The position numbers were made by a program, and so were the translations under genes. Source: Lewinellaceae bacterium SD302 (GTDB taxonomy: Bacteria > Bacteroidota > Bacteroidia > Chitinophagales > Saprospiraceae). From it: a DNA stretch of 64,000 nt. Positions 8,027 through 16,880 of the stretch are shown here, one piece after another; the first letter of the stretch is position 1; every line of letters begins with the position of its first letter. The notes under the pieces are model-generated. The model was not told the DNA's origin. It saw nothing but the letters and a program-made list of their open reading frames with translations, and ran no database searches. The stretch lies in NCBI GenBank assembly GCA_002591745.1, contig PDLQ01000004.1:185714-249713 (forward strand), given 5' to 3'.

Positions 8027-9427
8027 TTAGTACCCTAAAATCCCCAACATCTCCTCCGCGCTTTGCCGCTCGTGTAGCAACTTGTCCGCCAGGTTCCCCT
8101 TCTCGTCGATGTCGATCAGCACGTGGGGTGGGTTCGGGATCAGGCAGTGTTTGATGCCGCCGTAGCCGCTGATGCTGGCCTGGTAAGCGCCGGTGTGGAA
8201 GAACCCCAGATAGAGCGGCTCCGGATCGTCCTCCTTGAATACGGGTAAGTAAACCTGACTTTCGTGCACCTCGCTGTTGTAGTAGTCGCTGTTGTCGCAA
8301 CTCAGTCCGCCGATATTGACGCGGCGATAATTGTTTTGCCACTTGTTGATGGGCAGTAGGATAAAACGCTCCCCGATTCCCCAGGCATCGGGCAGGGTGG
8401 TCATCAGGCTGTTGTCGATCATATACCACAACTCGCTGTCATTCTGTTGTTTCTGGGCGAGCACGCCAAAGATCATTGCCCCGCTTTCTCCCACGGTGTA
8501 CTTGCCGAATTCAGTGTAAAGGTCCGGCTCGGGCACTTCATTTTCCTCGCAGGTGATCAGGATGTTGTTCACGATCTCCCGCACCATGTACTTATAGTCG
8601 AACTCGAAACCCAGACTGTTACGGATCGGCATGCCGCCGCCGATATTCAGGGCATGGAGGTCCTCACTTTCCTTCTTTAAATTGGCGTAAAGCGCGGCGG
8701 CTTTACGTAGTTCTCCCCAGTAGTAAAGACTATCTTTGATGCCAGTATCCACAAAAAAGTGGAGCATTCGCAGCCGGAATTTGGCGTTGCCCTGAATCCG
8801 TTCTTTGAACAGGGGGATAACCTGCGCCCCCCGCAGCCCCAGCCGGCTGGTGTAGAACTCGAAAGTCGGTTCTTCCTCCGTCGCTACGCGAAAACCAATG
8901 CCTACACCATCGCCCTTCACGTGTTGCTCGTAGTAATCGATCTCGTGAGCATTATCCACGATGGGAATAACGTTTTCAAAACCGTCGTTTATCAGCCTCA
9001 CGATCGCCTCCAGGTAGCTTTCGGGCTTAAAGCCGTTGCAAATGATGGTGGTTTTCTTGTCGATACGACCCTGCTCGTATAGCCGCCGTACCAGGGCCAC
9101 GTCATAAGTCGAACTTAGTTCGAGCTGGGCCTTGTGTTCCAGAACCTTGTCCAGTACGTGGCTGAAATGATTACTTTTCGTACAGTAGCAGTAATTGTAT
9201 TTGCCGGCGTAACCCAGTGAGCGCATCGCCCGGGTAAACAGATTGCGGGCGGTCTTGATCTGCTTACCGATCTTGGGCAAATAGGTCAACTTCAACGGCG
9301 ATCCGTATTTGTCGATCAGGTGCTTAAGCGGAATGCCGTGAAAGGTGAGGTAACCATTTTCTAGATCGAAGCCTTCCTGGGGAAAGTAAAAGGTCTGGTC
9401 GATCAGGTCGGCGTACTTATTGGCCAC
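8027..9427 (-). CDS. speA: Arginine decarboxylase (PLP, fold type III)
   Basis: 466 residues, matching the short SpeA-like arginine decarboxylases of Bacteroidota rather than the ~650-aa enterobacterial enzyme. It would convert arginine to agmatine, the first step towards putrescine/spermidine. The N-terminal TIM barrel carries the PLP lysine K84 (YCTKSNHFSH), the phosphate-binding loop IGGGMP (262-267) and a conserved HFFVDTGI strand. The C-terminal beta domain carries the catalytic cysteine of the partner subunit, C377 (LSCDNSDYY). The start is GTG at 9427 (GTG-GCC-AAT-AAG); no better start is visible. A TAAATTTG box lies 23 bp upstream. It is transcribed alone, with repeat-rich flanks on both sides. 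Confidence 0.9.
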   Translation of the reverse strand: MANKYADLIDQTFYFPQEGFDLENGYLTFHGIPLKHLIDKYGSPLKLTYLPKIGKQIKTARNLFTRAMRSLGYAGKYNYCYCTKSNHFSHVLDKVLEHKAQLELSSTYDVALVRRLYEQGRIDKKTTIICNGFKPESYLEAIVRLINDGFENVIPIVDNAHEIDYYEQHVKGDGVGIGFRVATEEEPTFEFYTSRLGLRGAQVIPLFKERIQGNAKFRLRMLHFFVDTGIKDSLYYWGELRKAAALYANLKKESEDLHALNIGGGMPIRNSLGFEFDYKYMVREIVNNILITCEENEVPEPDLYTEFGKYTVGESGAMIFGVLAQKQQNDSELWYMIDNSLMTTLPDAWGIGERFILLPINKWQNNYRRVNIGGLSCDNSDYYNSEVHESQVYLPVFKEDDPEPLYLGFFHTGAYQASISGYGGIKHCLIPNPPHVLIDIDEKGNLADKLLHERQSAEEMLGILGY

Positions 9428-9449
9428 AGTTGCGGGATATTTGAAGCGG

Positions 9450-9457
9450 CAAATTTA
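9450..9457 (-). promoter_or_regulatory. Putative Bacteroidota -7 box before arginine decarboxylase
   Basis: Minus-strand TAAATTTG fits the Bacteroidota -7 consensus TAnnTTTG and lies 23 bp upstream of the GTG start. A possible -33 TTTG is supplied by motif copy 4 (9482), though the spacing (24 bp) is slightly long. Confidence 0.35.
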
Positions 9458-9481
9458 AGTCACGGAAGTTTATGTGACTAG

Positions 9482-9490
9482 CAAAGTAGC
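9482..9490 (-). repeat. GCTACTTTG interspersed motif, copy 4
   Basis: Minus-strand form GCTACTTTGCTAGTCA. It lies 55 bp upstream of the arginine decarboxylase start and beside the large inverted repeat at 9513-9675. Confidence 0.85.
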
Positions 9491-9512
9491 AAGGTTTTTA
9501 GTAGGCCTTTGG

Positions 9513-9675
9513 CTTAAGGACGGGCGGAGCCTTTTATAACGCTCGTGCCTCGCTTTAGGACGGCCGGTGGCCTTTATAACGCTGCGCTTCAGAGCTGTGC
9601 TAAAGGCGCTTGCGCCGTTCTAAAGCCGCAAGCGTCCTAAAGCGAAGCGTTCTAAAGGGCTTGCCCGTCCTAAAG
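9513..9675. repeat. Large imperfect inverted repeat built from CGTCCTAAAG words
   Basis: The left arm (9513-9562) contains TAAGGACGGGC, AGCCTTTTATAACGCT and CGCTTTAGGACG. The right arm (9633-9675) contains the reverse complements CGTCCTAAAGCG, AGCGTTCTAAAGGGCT and GCCCGTCCTAAAG. Further copies of the same words fill the loop. Together they could form a long hairpin between the TonB-receptor stop codon and the decarboxylase promoter region. Confidence 0.75.
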
Positions 9676-9690
9676 CCCCAGGCGTCCTTA

Positions 9691-12600
9691 TCACTCAAAA
9701 ATATACCGTACACCAACCTGCCCCTGGAAGCGGCTACTCTGAATACCTCTGTCGTCAAAGCCACGGAGCAGCTCACCGTCTTCGTCAATCCGGCTTGGAT
9801 CGAAGCTGAAGTTCGGCTCCAGAGTTCCCGGTGTGAAACTGGTGAAGTTGAGTATCTGCTGGCTACCGCCGATGAACTCCCGCCGTCCCCAGTCTTCGTT
9901 GATCAGGTTGGTGAGGTTAAAGGCATCGAAGGTCAGTTGCAGACGATTCTTGGTATTGCCCAGAGCAATATCCTGTACAAAGCGGAAATCCAGAACGGTA
10001 CTCCACGGGCCAAAGGCACCGTTGCGTACTGCGTAGTCGCCCCGACGGTCTTTGGTTTGTGGGTTGGTACTCAGGAAACGGTCAAGGGCAGCCCACTGCT
10101 GGTCAGCGGTGACCAATCCGTCTTCCGGATCGAATACCCGTTCGACCAAGACGATCTCATCCTGGCTGACCGGGATGTAGATCAGACTGGCCTCACGACT
10201 GTCGGTGCGGCCGTTCAGATTGCCACTGTCATTGTAGATCAGACTATACGGGCCGCTCTGAGCCGTCTCGCTCAGGAAAGTGAAGGTAGTACGCATCGGT
10301 ACGCCCAGTTTATATTGCAGTTCGTAGCTGACCACACCCAATAAGCGGTGGCCGGCGGCGAAGTTGGAACGGTACATTTGTTGGTCAATGTTGCGGCCGT
10401 AGACGTTTTGGAGTCCGCGCCACTGACTACTGTTCTGGCTGCTGGTACCGTCGAAAACACTGTAAGCATCACCCCAGGAGTAACTGGCCTGTACGAAGAA
10501 GCCGTTCTGGAAAGGACGGGCCAGGGTAGCCGTTACGTTGTAGCCGTAACCCCTGCTGGTATTGTAGCCCAGGAGAATGCGGCCGTAGGTCGGGTCAATC
10601 TGGTCACCGCCGTTACCGTAATAGGGGCGATTGTCCGCTCCTTCCAGCAGTTCGGTGGCCGGGAAGACGTTCAGGTTTTGGTAGGCGACGTTTTGCAGCG
10701 TTTTGTTGTACAGTATGTCAATGGTACCGACAAAGCCGAAGGGCAGCTTGCGATCAATGGCCAGGTTCAGTTTCAGGAACTGTGGCAGTTTGAAGTCCTC
10801 GGCGAAAAGGTCGATATCCCCGGAAGGGGTCGGGTTGTCCACGTCGATCATTCCAGGAGGCTGATTGTTGATGTCGGCTACAAAGGGAGTGGATCCGCTG
10901 AAATCAATCACGCTGCCCCGGTTCAGACCGGTGTTGTTGTAAGCACCGCCAATCCAGACGTTTGGTGCCCGGCTGGTGAAAATACCGATACCACCACGCA
11001 CCTGATTGGTTTTATCACCCAGAATGTCCCAGTTAAATCCGAGCCGTGGGCTGAACATCAAGAGGGGCTTAATGAAATCACCGCTACTCGCGCCGCGCAA
11101 GTCATAGTACTGGCGAAGCAACGGAAGGGTACTGTCGTTAAAGGCTTCGTTCGTTGGAATATTATCGTAAAACGGCAGGTCAAGGCGCAAGCCAGCTGTA
11201 ATACTGAAGTTGCTGGCTGCCTGAATCCGATCCTGAAAATACAGTCCCGCCTGACCACTGTTGAAGGAAGCGATCGCAGCACTTTCGTCACCGATCACAT
11301 TATCCCTAAGACTGAAGGAACGGCTAAAAAAGGTGGGATTCTCACCGTTGATAAATGCGTCTATACTGCTGAATTCGTATTCACCGTAGTTGAAAGGAAT
11401 GAAGAGGTTTTCCGCCCGGCTCAGTTCCAAATTGGCACCGATGGTGAAAGTGTGGATTCCTTTGAATATTTCAAAATTGTTGTTGATCGTCAGGATGTCC
11501 TGATTCAGCAGATTAGCCGTGCTGAAAGGTTCGGAACCAAAGCTGATCTCGCCACCGGTACTGTCCTGTACGGCAATGGTGGGGAAAGGATCGCCATTGG
11601 GATCCCGGTCATCGCGTTGGGCAGTGAAACCGATCGTCAGATCATTGCTCATGTTCTTACCGATGATGCTGTTCAGCGTCAATGCCGCGCCGTAGGTTTT
11701 GGCCACGAAGCGCTCGCTGCTGTTCAGGAAGCGGATGTTGAAGATGTTGGACTGCACGCCCTCCAGATTGTCGGCTCCAACGTAGCTGAGGCGCAGGGCC
11801 AGTTTGTTGTTGTCGTTGAGGTTGTAGTCAAATTTGGCGGTCAGCTTGTCCGACTCCAGGAAACGTTCGTTATCCGTAAAGGTGCCGGGCTCGTAGCCGT
11901 ATTCGTCCCTCAGGAATCCGGCGAGGCGGTTAACGTCATCGATGCTGTTGCCACCGGCGTAAGTATCTGCGTTGAAGGGTAGGGGAGTCGTTTCGTCCTG
12001 ACGTTCGTAGTTGACGAAGTAGAACAACTTATCCTTGATCAGGGCACCGCCCAGTCGCGCCCCGGCCGTGTAGGCAGTGAAGGGGCTGATCTCGGCTCCG
12101 CGCAAGGTCTTGCGCACCGTGTTCTCATTGCGGTAAAAGCCGTAGACACTAGCCTCGGTCTTATTGGACCCAGAACGGGTTATGGCATTAATGGCCGCGC
12201 CGCCGAAACCTCCCTGACGCACGTCGAAGGGGGCCAGGTTGATTTGAAAGGACTCGATGGCGTCCACGCTGATGGGCGAAACACCGGTCTGCCCACCGTT
12301 AGTACCCGAACCGGCGAGGCCGAATACGTCGTTATTCACCGCTCCGTCGATGTAAATGGCATTATAACGGTTGTTGATGCCGCCGAAACTCAGCTCGAAA
12401 CCGTCGTTTCCTTCCCGGGTCGTACTCTGGGGTGTCAGGCGGGTAAAATCACCGATGGAACGACTGATGGTAGGCAGCGCCTGTATTTGCTCCTCGGTCA
12501 CCGTGGTTTCCGCTCCGGTTTTTTCACCGTTAAAAATATCGCTGCGGCTGCTAAGCACGATGATGCTCTCCAACTCTACGGCACCTTCACCCAGCTCAGG

Positions 12601-12927
12601 GCTGAATTCGAAAGCCTGGCCGAGCGTCAGGAAAACTTGCTCCTGTACCTGCGGGCCGTAACCCACGTAGGTAGCCGTGATCCGGTATGGACCACCCACG
12701 CGCACACCGGGAATGCGGTAATATCCGTCCACATCCGTCGTGTTACCATAATTGGTGCCGGAGGGCGTATGGACAGCTTGTACGGTGGCGCCAATCAGGG
12801 GGTCGCCGCTCTGGGCATCCACCAGTTTACCGAAAATTGAGGCGGTCGTTACTCCTTGAGCTGCCAGTAGAAGAGGCAAAAGAGCGAGAAGAGTAACCAG
12901 AGAAATATTACGTAGAAAAGTCCGCAT
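9691..12927 (-). CDS. TonB-dependent receptor, Oar-like, paralog A
   Basis: 1078 residues. Signal peptide (MRTFLRNISLVTLLAL..., cleavage after LLAAQ); carboxypeptidase-regulatory-like beta-sandwich at about 26-110 (SIFGKLVDAQSGDPLIGATV, GNTTDVDGYYRIPGVRVGG); plug domain at about 130-250 (TRLTPQSTTREGNDG, GGFGGAAINAITRSGSN); then a 22-strand-type barrel ending in the aromatic signature GVRYIFE. The architecture matches Oar-type receptors, which import unknown ligands across the outer membrane using TonB/ExbBD. Next to it on the same strand is a close paralog (13294-16548). No SusD-like gene is adjacent, so a Sus-type polysaccharide system is not supported. The TonB box is not obvious. Confidence 0.95.
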   Translation of the reverse strand: MRTFLRNISLVTLLALLPLLLAAQGVTTASIFGKLVDAQSGDPLIGATVQAVHTPSGTNYGNTTDVDGYYRIPGVRVGGPYRITATYVGYGPQVQEQVFLTLGQAFEFSPELGEGAVELESIIVLSSRSDIFNGEKTGAETTVTEEQIQALPTISRSIGDFTRLTPQSTTREGNDGFELSFGGINNRYNAIYIDGAVNNDVFGLAGSGTNGGQTGVSPISVDAIESFQINLAPFDVRQGGFGGAAINAITRSGSNKTEASVYGFYRNENTVRKTLRGAEISPFTAYTAGARLGGALIKDKLFYFVNYERQDETTPLPFNADTYAGGNSIDDVNRLAGFLRDEYGYEPGTFTDNERFLESDKLTAKFDYNLNDNNKLALRLSYVGADNLEGVQSNIFNIRFLNSSERFVAKTYGAALTLNSIIGKNMSNDLTIGFTAQRDDRDPNGDPFPTIAVQDSTGGEISFGSEPFSTANLLNQDILTINNNFEIFKGIHTFTIGANLELSRAENLFIPFNYGEYEFSSIDAFINGENPTFFSRSFSLRDNVIGDESAAIASFNSGQAGLYFQDRIQAASNFSITAGLRLDLPFYDNIPTNEAFNDSTLPLLRQYYDLRGASSGDFIKPLLMFSPRLGFNWDILGDKTNQVRGGIGIFTSRAPNVWIGGAYNNTGLNRGSVIDFSGSTPFVADINNQPPGMIDVDNPTPSGDIDLFAEDFKLPQFLKLNLAIDRKLPFGFVGTIDILYNKTLQNVAYQNLNVFPATELLEGADNRPYYGNGGDQIDPTYGRILLGYNTSRGYGYNVTATLARPFQNGFFVQASYSWGDAYSVFDGTSSQNSSQWRGLQNVYGRNIDQQMYRSNFAAGHRLLGVVSYELQYKLGVPMRTTFTFLSETAQSGPYSLIYNDSGNLNGRTDSREASLIYIPVSQDEIVLVERVFDPEDGLVTADQQWAALDRFLSTNPQTKDRRGDYAVRNGAFGPWSTVLDFRFVQDIALGNTKNRLQLTFDAFNLTNLINEDWGRREFIGGSQQILNFTSFTPGTLEPNFSFDPSRIDEDGELLRGFDDRGIQSSRFQGQVGVRYIFE

Positions 12928-12978
12928 AATAAGCGTTCATTTAGTCAGTGGAAAGAAGGCCGCTAGCTGGGCACTTCG

Positions 12979-12995
12979 CTTTCATTGCACGAAAG
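12979..12995. promoter_or_regulatory. Small hairpin in the leader of TonB receptor A
   Basis: CTTTC and GAAAG pair around a short loop (CTTTCATTGCACGAAAG), about 52 bp upstream of the ATG. It resembles, in words only, the stronger hairpin upstream of the paralog at 16578-16610. Weak on its own. Confidence 0.3.
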
Positions 12996-13020
12996 TAATC
13001 ATAAGTGTTGGGGTGGCTAA

Positions 13021-13029
13021 CAAAGTAGC
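13021..13029 (-). repeat. GCTACTTTG interspersed motif, copy 5
   Basis: Long form on the minus strand (GCTACTTTGTTAGCCA). It forms an inverted pair with copy 6, 16 of whose bases match it with two mismatches; the pair spans 13014-13197. Confidence 0.85.
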
Positions 13030-13181
13030 AAAGTTTCCTTTGGGAAACACTGCTTAGATTTTACCAGGGGGCAAGCCCCGGCGAAATATAGGCAGCAAAG
13101 GAGCTTGATGCTAACGGACTGAAGCTGTTCCCCCCGGTGGAGGACCTCCGGTTTTACTAAGGACAGCTCCCCGGAAACTCT

Positions 13182-13190
13182 GCTACTTTG
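13182..13190 (+). repeat. GCTACTTTG interspersed motif, copy 6
   Basis: Followed by ACAGCCA. It immediately abuts the terminator of TonB receptor B. Confidence 0.85.
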
Positions 13191-13196
13191 ACAGCC

Positions 13197-13237
13197 AAAA
13201 AAATCCCCGAACCCGACTGAAAAGCCGAATTCGGGGA
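13197..13237 (-). terminator. Rho-independent terminator of TonB receptor B
   Basis: On the minus strand a stem closes with TCCCCGAA and TTCGGGGA and is followed by seven T residues. It lies 57 bp after the receptor B stop codon. Confidence 0.8.
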
Positions 13238-13293
13238 CAGGTAAGAAATTTTGCCAGAAGGGTTACTTAGATCCTTCCAACTCCAATTTTGAA

Positions 13294-16200
13294 TTATTCG
13301 AAGATGTAACGTACACCAATCTGGCCCTGGAAACGGCTGGAGAAGAGTCCGCTGTCATCGAAGAAGTTGCTGAAGTCGATGTCACCATCTTCATTGAGTT
13401 GGTCGACGTCGAAAGTGTAGGTCGGCAGCAGGTTGTCTTCGCTTTCGAAACCGGCGAATTGTACGATTTCATAGTTGCCGAAGCGAATGTCGGTACGGCG
13501 TCCCCAATCTTCGTTGATCAGGTTGGTCAGGTTCATGACCTCGAAAGTGATTTGAAGACGGTTGCGGCCGGAGATTGGAATGTCCTGAGACAGTTTCATG
13601 TCTACTACAGTGTTCCAAGGGCCGAAACGTTCGTTACGCTCTACGTAGCGGCCTCCTACGGGATTGTCGCCATCGTTGTAAGCATTCAGGAAACGCTGGA
13701 AAGCGGCTTCCTGGGCACCGGCGGAAACGTCACCGTTGTCAACGAAAGTCAGGTCGCTGGCTTGCTCGGGCAGGAAGGCCAGGCTGTACTCACGGCTGTC
13801 GGTACGGCCGTTAAAGGCAGCGTTGCCGACGATCAGGGAATAAGCGGGCGATTGGAAGGTCTCGCTGATCAGGGTAACGGTGGTTGCCCAGTTCTTGGCT
13901 GCTCCGTAGTTCCAACGCTTGCTGATGGTACCGAGGAAGCGACTGCCGGAAGCAAAGCTAGAACGCATTGAACGCTGGTCTACGTTACGACCGTAAACGT
14001 TGTGGAAGTTGCGCCACTGGCTGCTGTTCTGGCTACTGGTACCGTCGAATACGCTGTAAGAATCTCCGTAAGAATAGCTGGCCTGTACGAATAGACCATT
14101 GCTGAATGGGCGTTGCAGGCTGGCGGTCAGGTTGTAGCTGTAACCTTTATTGGTATTGTAACCGAGAATAACGCGGCCGTACTGGCGAAGGTCCGCATCG
14201 GACAAGCCAACCAAGTCGCTTCCACCGTTTCCGTAGTAGGAGCGGTTGTCAGGTCCATCCAGATTATCGGTAGCTGGGTTGATGTTTACGTTCTGGTAAG
14301 CTACGTTTTGCAGTACTTTGTTGTAGAGCACGTCAATGGTACCGATGAAGCCACCGGGCAGCTTACGGTCGATAGCCAAGCTGGCTTTCAGGAATTGTGG
14401 CAGCTTGAAGTCTTCGGCGAAGAGATCGACGTTGCCACCGGTAGGTACATTATTCAGATCAATGTCTCCGGGAGCTTGGCTGTTGAAGTCCGGGTTGAAA
14501 TTGATCACGTCACCGTCATTGGCGGATTGTCCGATAAAGCCAGTATTAACACCGTTGTTGTTGTAAGCACCACCTACCCATACGAGTGGGGCACGGCTGG
14601 TGAAAATACCCAGTCCACCACGCATCTGGGTGCGTTGGTTACCTTCCATATCCCAGTTAAATCCGATCCGTGGGCTGAACATGACTTGCGGGTCAATGAA
14701 ATCGCCGGAGCGGGCTCCGCGCAGGTCGTAAACCTCGGAGATGATTGGCAGTACCTCGTCGTTAAATTCGTCGTTCGTAGGCGTCTCTCCGTACCAGGGC
14801 AGATCTACACGCAGACCAGCAGTGAAGTTGAAGTTGTCGCTGAACTGGATACGATCCTGGAAGTAAAGACCGGCCTGGCCGGCGTCGAAGATGGCAGCGG
14901 CAGCACTACCGTCACCGGTTACATTATCGCGCAGGGAGTAGATTCTCTCAAATTCAGTGGCGGGCAGGCCCTGGGTGAATTGAGAAAGGCTGTCGTAGTT
15001 GTAGAAACCGAAGTTGGAGGCGATGAACAGGTTCTCCGTGCTGTACAGTTCTACGTTAGCACCAATGGTAAAGGTGTGCTTACCCTTGAAGATTTCAAAG
15101 TTGTTCGTGATCGTGATGATGTCCTGGTTAAGTAGGTTGGCCGTTGAGAAACGCTCGGAACCAAACTGGATAAAGCCATCACCATCCTGAATAGCTACGA
15201 AGGGAAAAGGATCACCGTTCGGGTCGCGGTCGTCACGCTGCAGGGTAGCACCGATGACGAGGTTGTTACTCATGTTGTTGCTGATGAAGCTGTTCCACTC
15301 CAACGTTCCCCGGTAAGTTTTGGCGACAAAGCGCTCAGAACTGTTCAGGAAGTTGATGTTTCGGGGGCCAGACTGTACACCTTCCAGGTTGTCTGCACCA
15401 ACGTAGGCCAGACTCAGAGACAATTTGTTGGCCTGGTTGAGGTTGTAGTCGAACTTCAGGTTCACTTTGTCACTCACCAGGAAAGACTCGTTATCGGTGA
15501 AGGTACCGGGGTCGTAGCCAAACTCACGAGTTAACTGATCCGCCAGGTTATTGATTTCCTGAATGCTGCTGTTGCCAGTGTAGTCATTGGCGTCAAAAGG
15601 CTGTGGGGTAGTTTCGTCCTGACGCTCATAGTTGGCGAAAAAGAACAATTTGTCACGGATGATCGGACCACCAACGCGGAAACCGGCAGTATAAGTAGAG
15701 GCATCGTTGTATTGAGCGCCTTCCAAGTCGCCGCGAACGAGGTTCTGATCGCGGTAGAAACCATAAACGGAGGCTTCGAAATTGTTGGAACCGGAGCGAG
15801 TAATCGCGTTGATGCTGGCACCACCGAAACCACCCTGACGTACGTCGAAAGGAGCCAGGTTAACCTGGAAAGACTCGATGGCGTCTACTGAGATCGGAGA
15901 AACACCGGTCTGGCCACCGTTGGTACCTGATCCGGCCAAGCCGAATACATCGTTACTTACGGCACCGTCAATGAAAATGGCGTTGTAGCGGTTGTTAATA
16001 CCACCGAAACTCAGGGACAGTCCATCGCTGCCTTCACGGGTAGTAGACTGTGGGGTCAGACGAGTGAAGTCACCGATAGAGCGGCTAACGGCCGGTAGGG
16101 CGTTGATCGTTTCTTCGGTTACCGTAGTTTCCTGGCCGGTCTTCTGGCCGTTAAAAAGATCAGAGCGGCTGCTGGTTACCGTTACGCCAGTCAGTTCAAT

Positions 16201-16548
16201 GGCCGCCGCGCCCATGGTCGGACTGAATTCGTAGGCCTGACCGAGCTGGAGAGAAACGTTCTCCTGAACGCTCGGCTCGAATCCGACGTAGGAAGCAGTC
16301 AGCGTGTAAGGACCGCCGACGCGCATACCGGGCAGGCGGAAGAATCCGTCGACGTCGGTAACGTTGCCGTAAGTGGTACCGGACGGCGTGTGTACGGCCT
16401 GAACCGTAGCGCCGATGAGTGGCTCGCCGGTTTGTCCGTCGATCAGCTTACCGAAAACGGAAGCCGTGGTTACACCCTGGGCACTGACCAGTGCTGGTAA
16501 TAATGTAAGTGCTAAAGCAAATAAACTAGTTCGTAGAAGTATCCTCAT
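13294..16548 (-). CDS. TonB-dependent receptor, Oar-like, paralog B
   Basis: 1084 residues with the same layout as paralog A: signal peptide (cleavage after LVSAQ), regulatory-like domain (SVFGKLIDGQTGEPLIGATV), plug and barrel ending GVRYIFE. The plug region is nearly identical to paralog A (GSGTNGGQTGVSPISVDAIE; FDVRQGGFGGASINAITRSG). Barrel loops differ (for example VNTGFIGQSANDGDVIN is unique here), so the two probably import different ligands after a tandem duplication. It has its own terminator at 13197 and a 332-bp leader with a hairpin. Confidence 0.95.
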   Translation of the reverse strand: MRILLRTSLFALALTLLPALVSAQGVTTASVFGKLIDGQTGEPLIGATVQAVHTPSGTTYGNVTDVDGFFRLPGMRVGGPYTLTASYVGFEPSVQENVSLQLGQAYEFSPTMGAAAIELTGVTVTSSRSDLFNGQKTGQETTVTEETINALPAVSRSIGDFTRLTPQSTTREGSDGLSLSFGGINNRYNAIFIDGAVSNDVFGLAGSGTNGGQTGVSPISVDAIESFQVNLAPFDVRQGGFGGASINAITRSGSNNFEASVYGFYRDQNLVRGDLEGAQYNDASTYTAGFRVGGPIIRDKLFFFANYERQDETTPQPFDANDYTGNSSIQEINNLADQLTREFGYDPGTFTDNESFLVSDKVNLKFDYNLNQANKLSLSLAYVGADNLEGVQSGPRNINFLNSSERFVAKTYRGTLEWNSFISNNMSNNLVIGATLQRDDRDPNGDPFPFVAIQDGDGFIQFGSERFSTANLLNQDIITITNNFEIFKGKHTFTIGANVELYSTENLFIASNFGFYNYDSLSQFTQGLPATEFERIYSLRDNVTGDGSAAAAIFDAGQAGLYFQDRIQFSDNFNFTAGLRVDLPWYGETPTNDEFNDEVLPIISEVYDLRGARSGDFIDPQVMFSPRIGFNWDMEGNQRTQMRGGLGIFTSRAPLVWVGGAYNNNGVNTGFIGQSANDGDVINFNPDFNSQAPGDIDLNNVPTGGNVDLFAEDFKLPQFLKASLAIDRKLPGGFIGTIDVLYNKVLQNVAYQNVNINPATDNLDGPDNRSYYGNGGSDLVGLSDADLRQYGRVILGYNTNKGYSYNLTASLQRPFSNGLFVQASYSYGDSYSVFDGTSSQNSSQWRNFHNVYGRNVDQRSMRSSFASGSRFLGTISKRWNYGAAKNWATTVTLISETFQSPAYSLIVGNAAFNGRTDSREYSLAFLPEQASDLTFVDNGDVSAGAQEAAFQRFLNAYNDGDNPVGGRYVERNERFGPWNTVVDMKLSQDIPISGRNRLQITFEVMNLTNLINEDWGRRTDIRFGNYEIVQFAGFESEDNLLPTYTFDVDQLNEDGDIDFSNFFDDSGLFSSRFQGQIGVRYIFE

Positions 16549-16577
16549 GATGAGTTTATTCAGTTAAATAAAAGTGA

Positions 16578-16610
16578 CGAAAGCAATACCCCATAAGGGT
16601 GGTGCTTTCG
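16578..16610 (-). promoter_or_regulatory. Leader hairpin of TonB receptor B
   Basis: CGAAAGCA pairs with TGCTTTCG (8 bp), followed inward by a 2x2 internal loop and ACCC/GGGT around a CATAA loop. It sits 30-62 nt upstream of the ATG. There is no T-run after it, so it looks more like an mRNA structure than a terminator. Confidence 0.5.
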
Positions 16611-16767
16611 GACGCAAAGGTGCATCAGGCGTATTAACTGAATGTAAAGTCGAAAACAAGAAAGCGTGCAGATCGACGAGGATGTCTGTTCAGAAAGAAT
16701 TATGCGGAATCTATGTCGGTAGTCACAAAGTTACCCAAGTTGTTCACGAGAAAAGTGAGTGATTTGC

Positions 16768-16775
16768 CAAATATA
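16768..16775 (-). promoter_or_regulatory. Putative -7 box for TonB receptor B
   Basis: TATATTTG on the minus strand in an AT-rich stretch fits TAnnTTTG. A competing box, TAACTTTG, lies at 16726-16733. No convincing -33 TTTG is seen for either. Confidence 0.3.
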
Positions 16776-16880
16776 AAAATTATCGTTTAATCGCAGCTAA
16801 GTAAGCCTTGATTGATTCCCTTTTGTGATTGTAAACGCAGTCCTCAGAAGCTTGGATTAAGCTGGTCGGGAGTAAATGAC

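Larger units (their letters stand above)
12928..13293. other. 366-bp region between the two TonB receptors
   Basis: Holds the terminator of receptor B (13197-13237), motif copies 5 and 6 facing each other as inverted repeats, and a palindromic GGTGGAGGACCTCCGG word near 13134 that matches the core of the inverted repeats at 28560 and 42737. No gene is supported. Confidence 0.6.
16549..16880. other. 332-bp leader/intergenic region upstream of TonB receptor B
   Basis: Contains a strong hairpin (16578-16610) and two TAnnTTTG-type boxes on the minus strand (TAACTTTG at 16726-16733; TATATTTG at 16768-16775), which would give leaders of about 170 or 210 nt. This is long for a Bacteroidota gene and leaves room for post-transcriptional control. 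No small gene is evident. Confidence 0.5.

Noticed and set aside
9428..9690. Riboswitch in the arginine decarboxylase leader
   Set aside because: The hairpin words (CGTCCTAAAG) repeat in arms and loop alike and do not resemble a known riboswitch class; a repeat element is the simpler reading.
10348..11982. 544-aa frame on the plus strand
   Set aside because: Antisense to TonB receptor A, without signal or domain features; long antisense frames are a by-product of the receptor's codon use.
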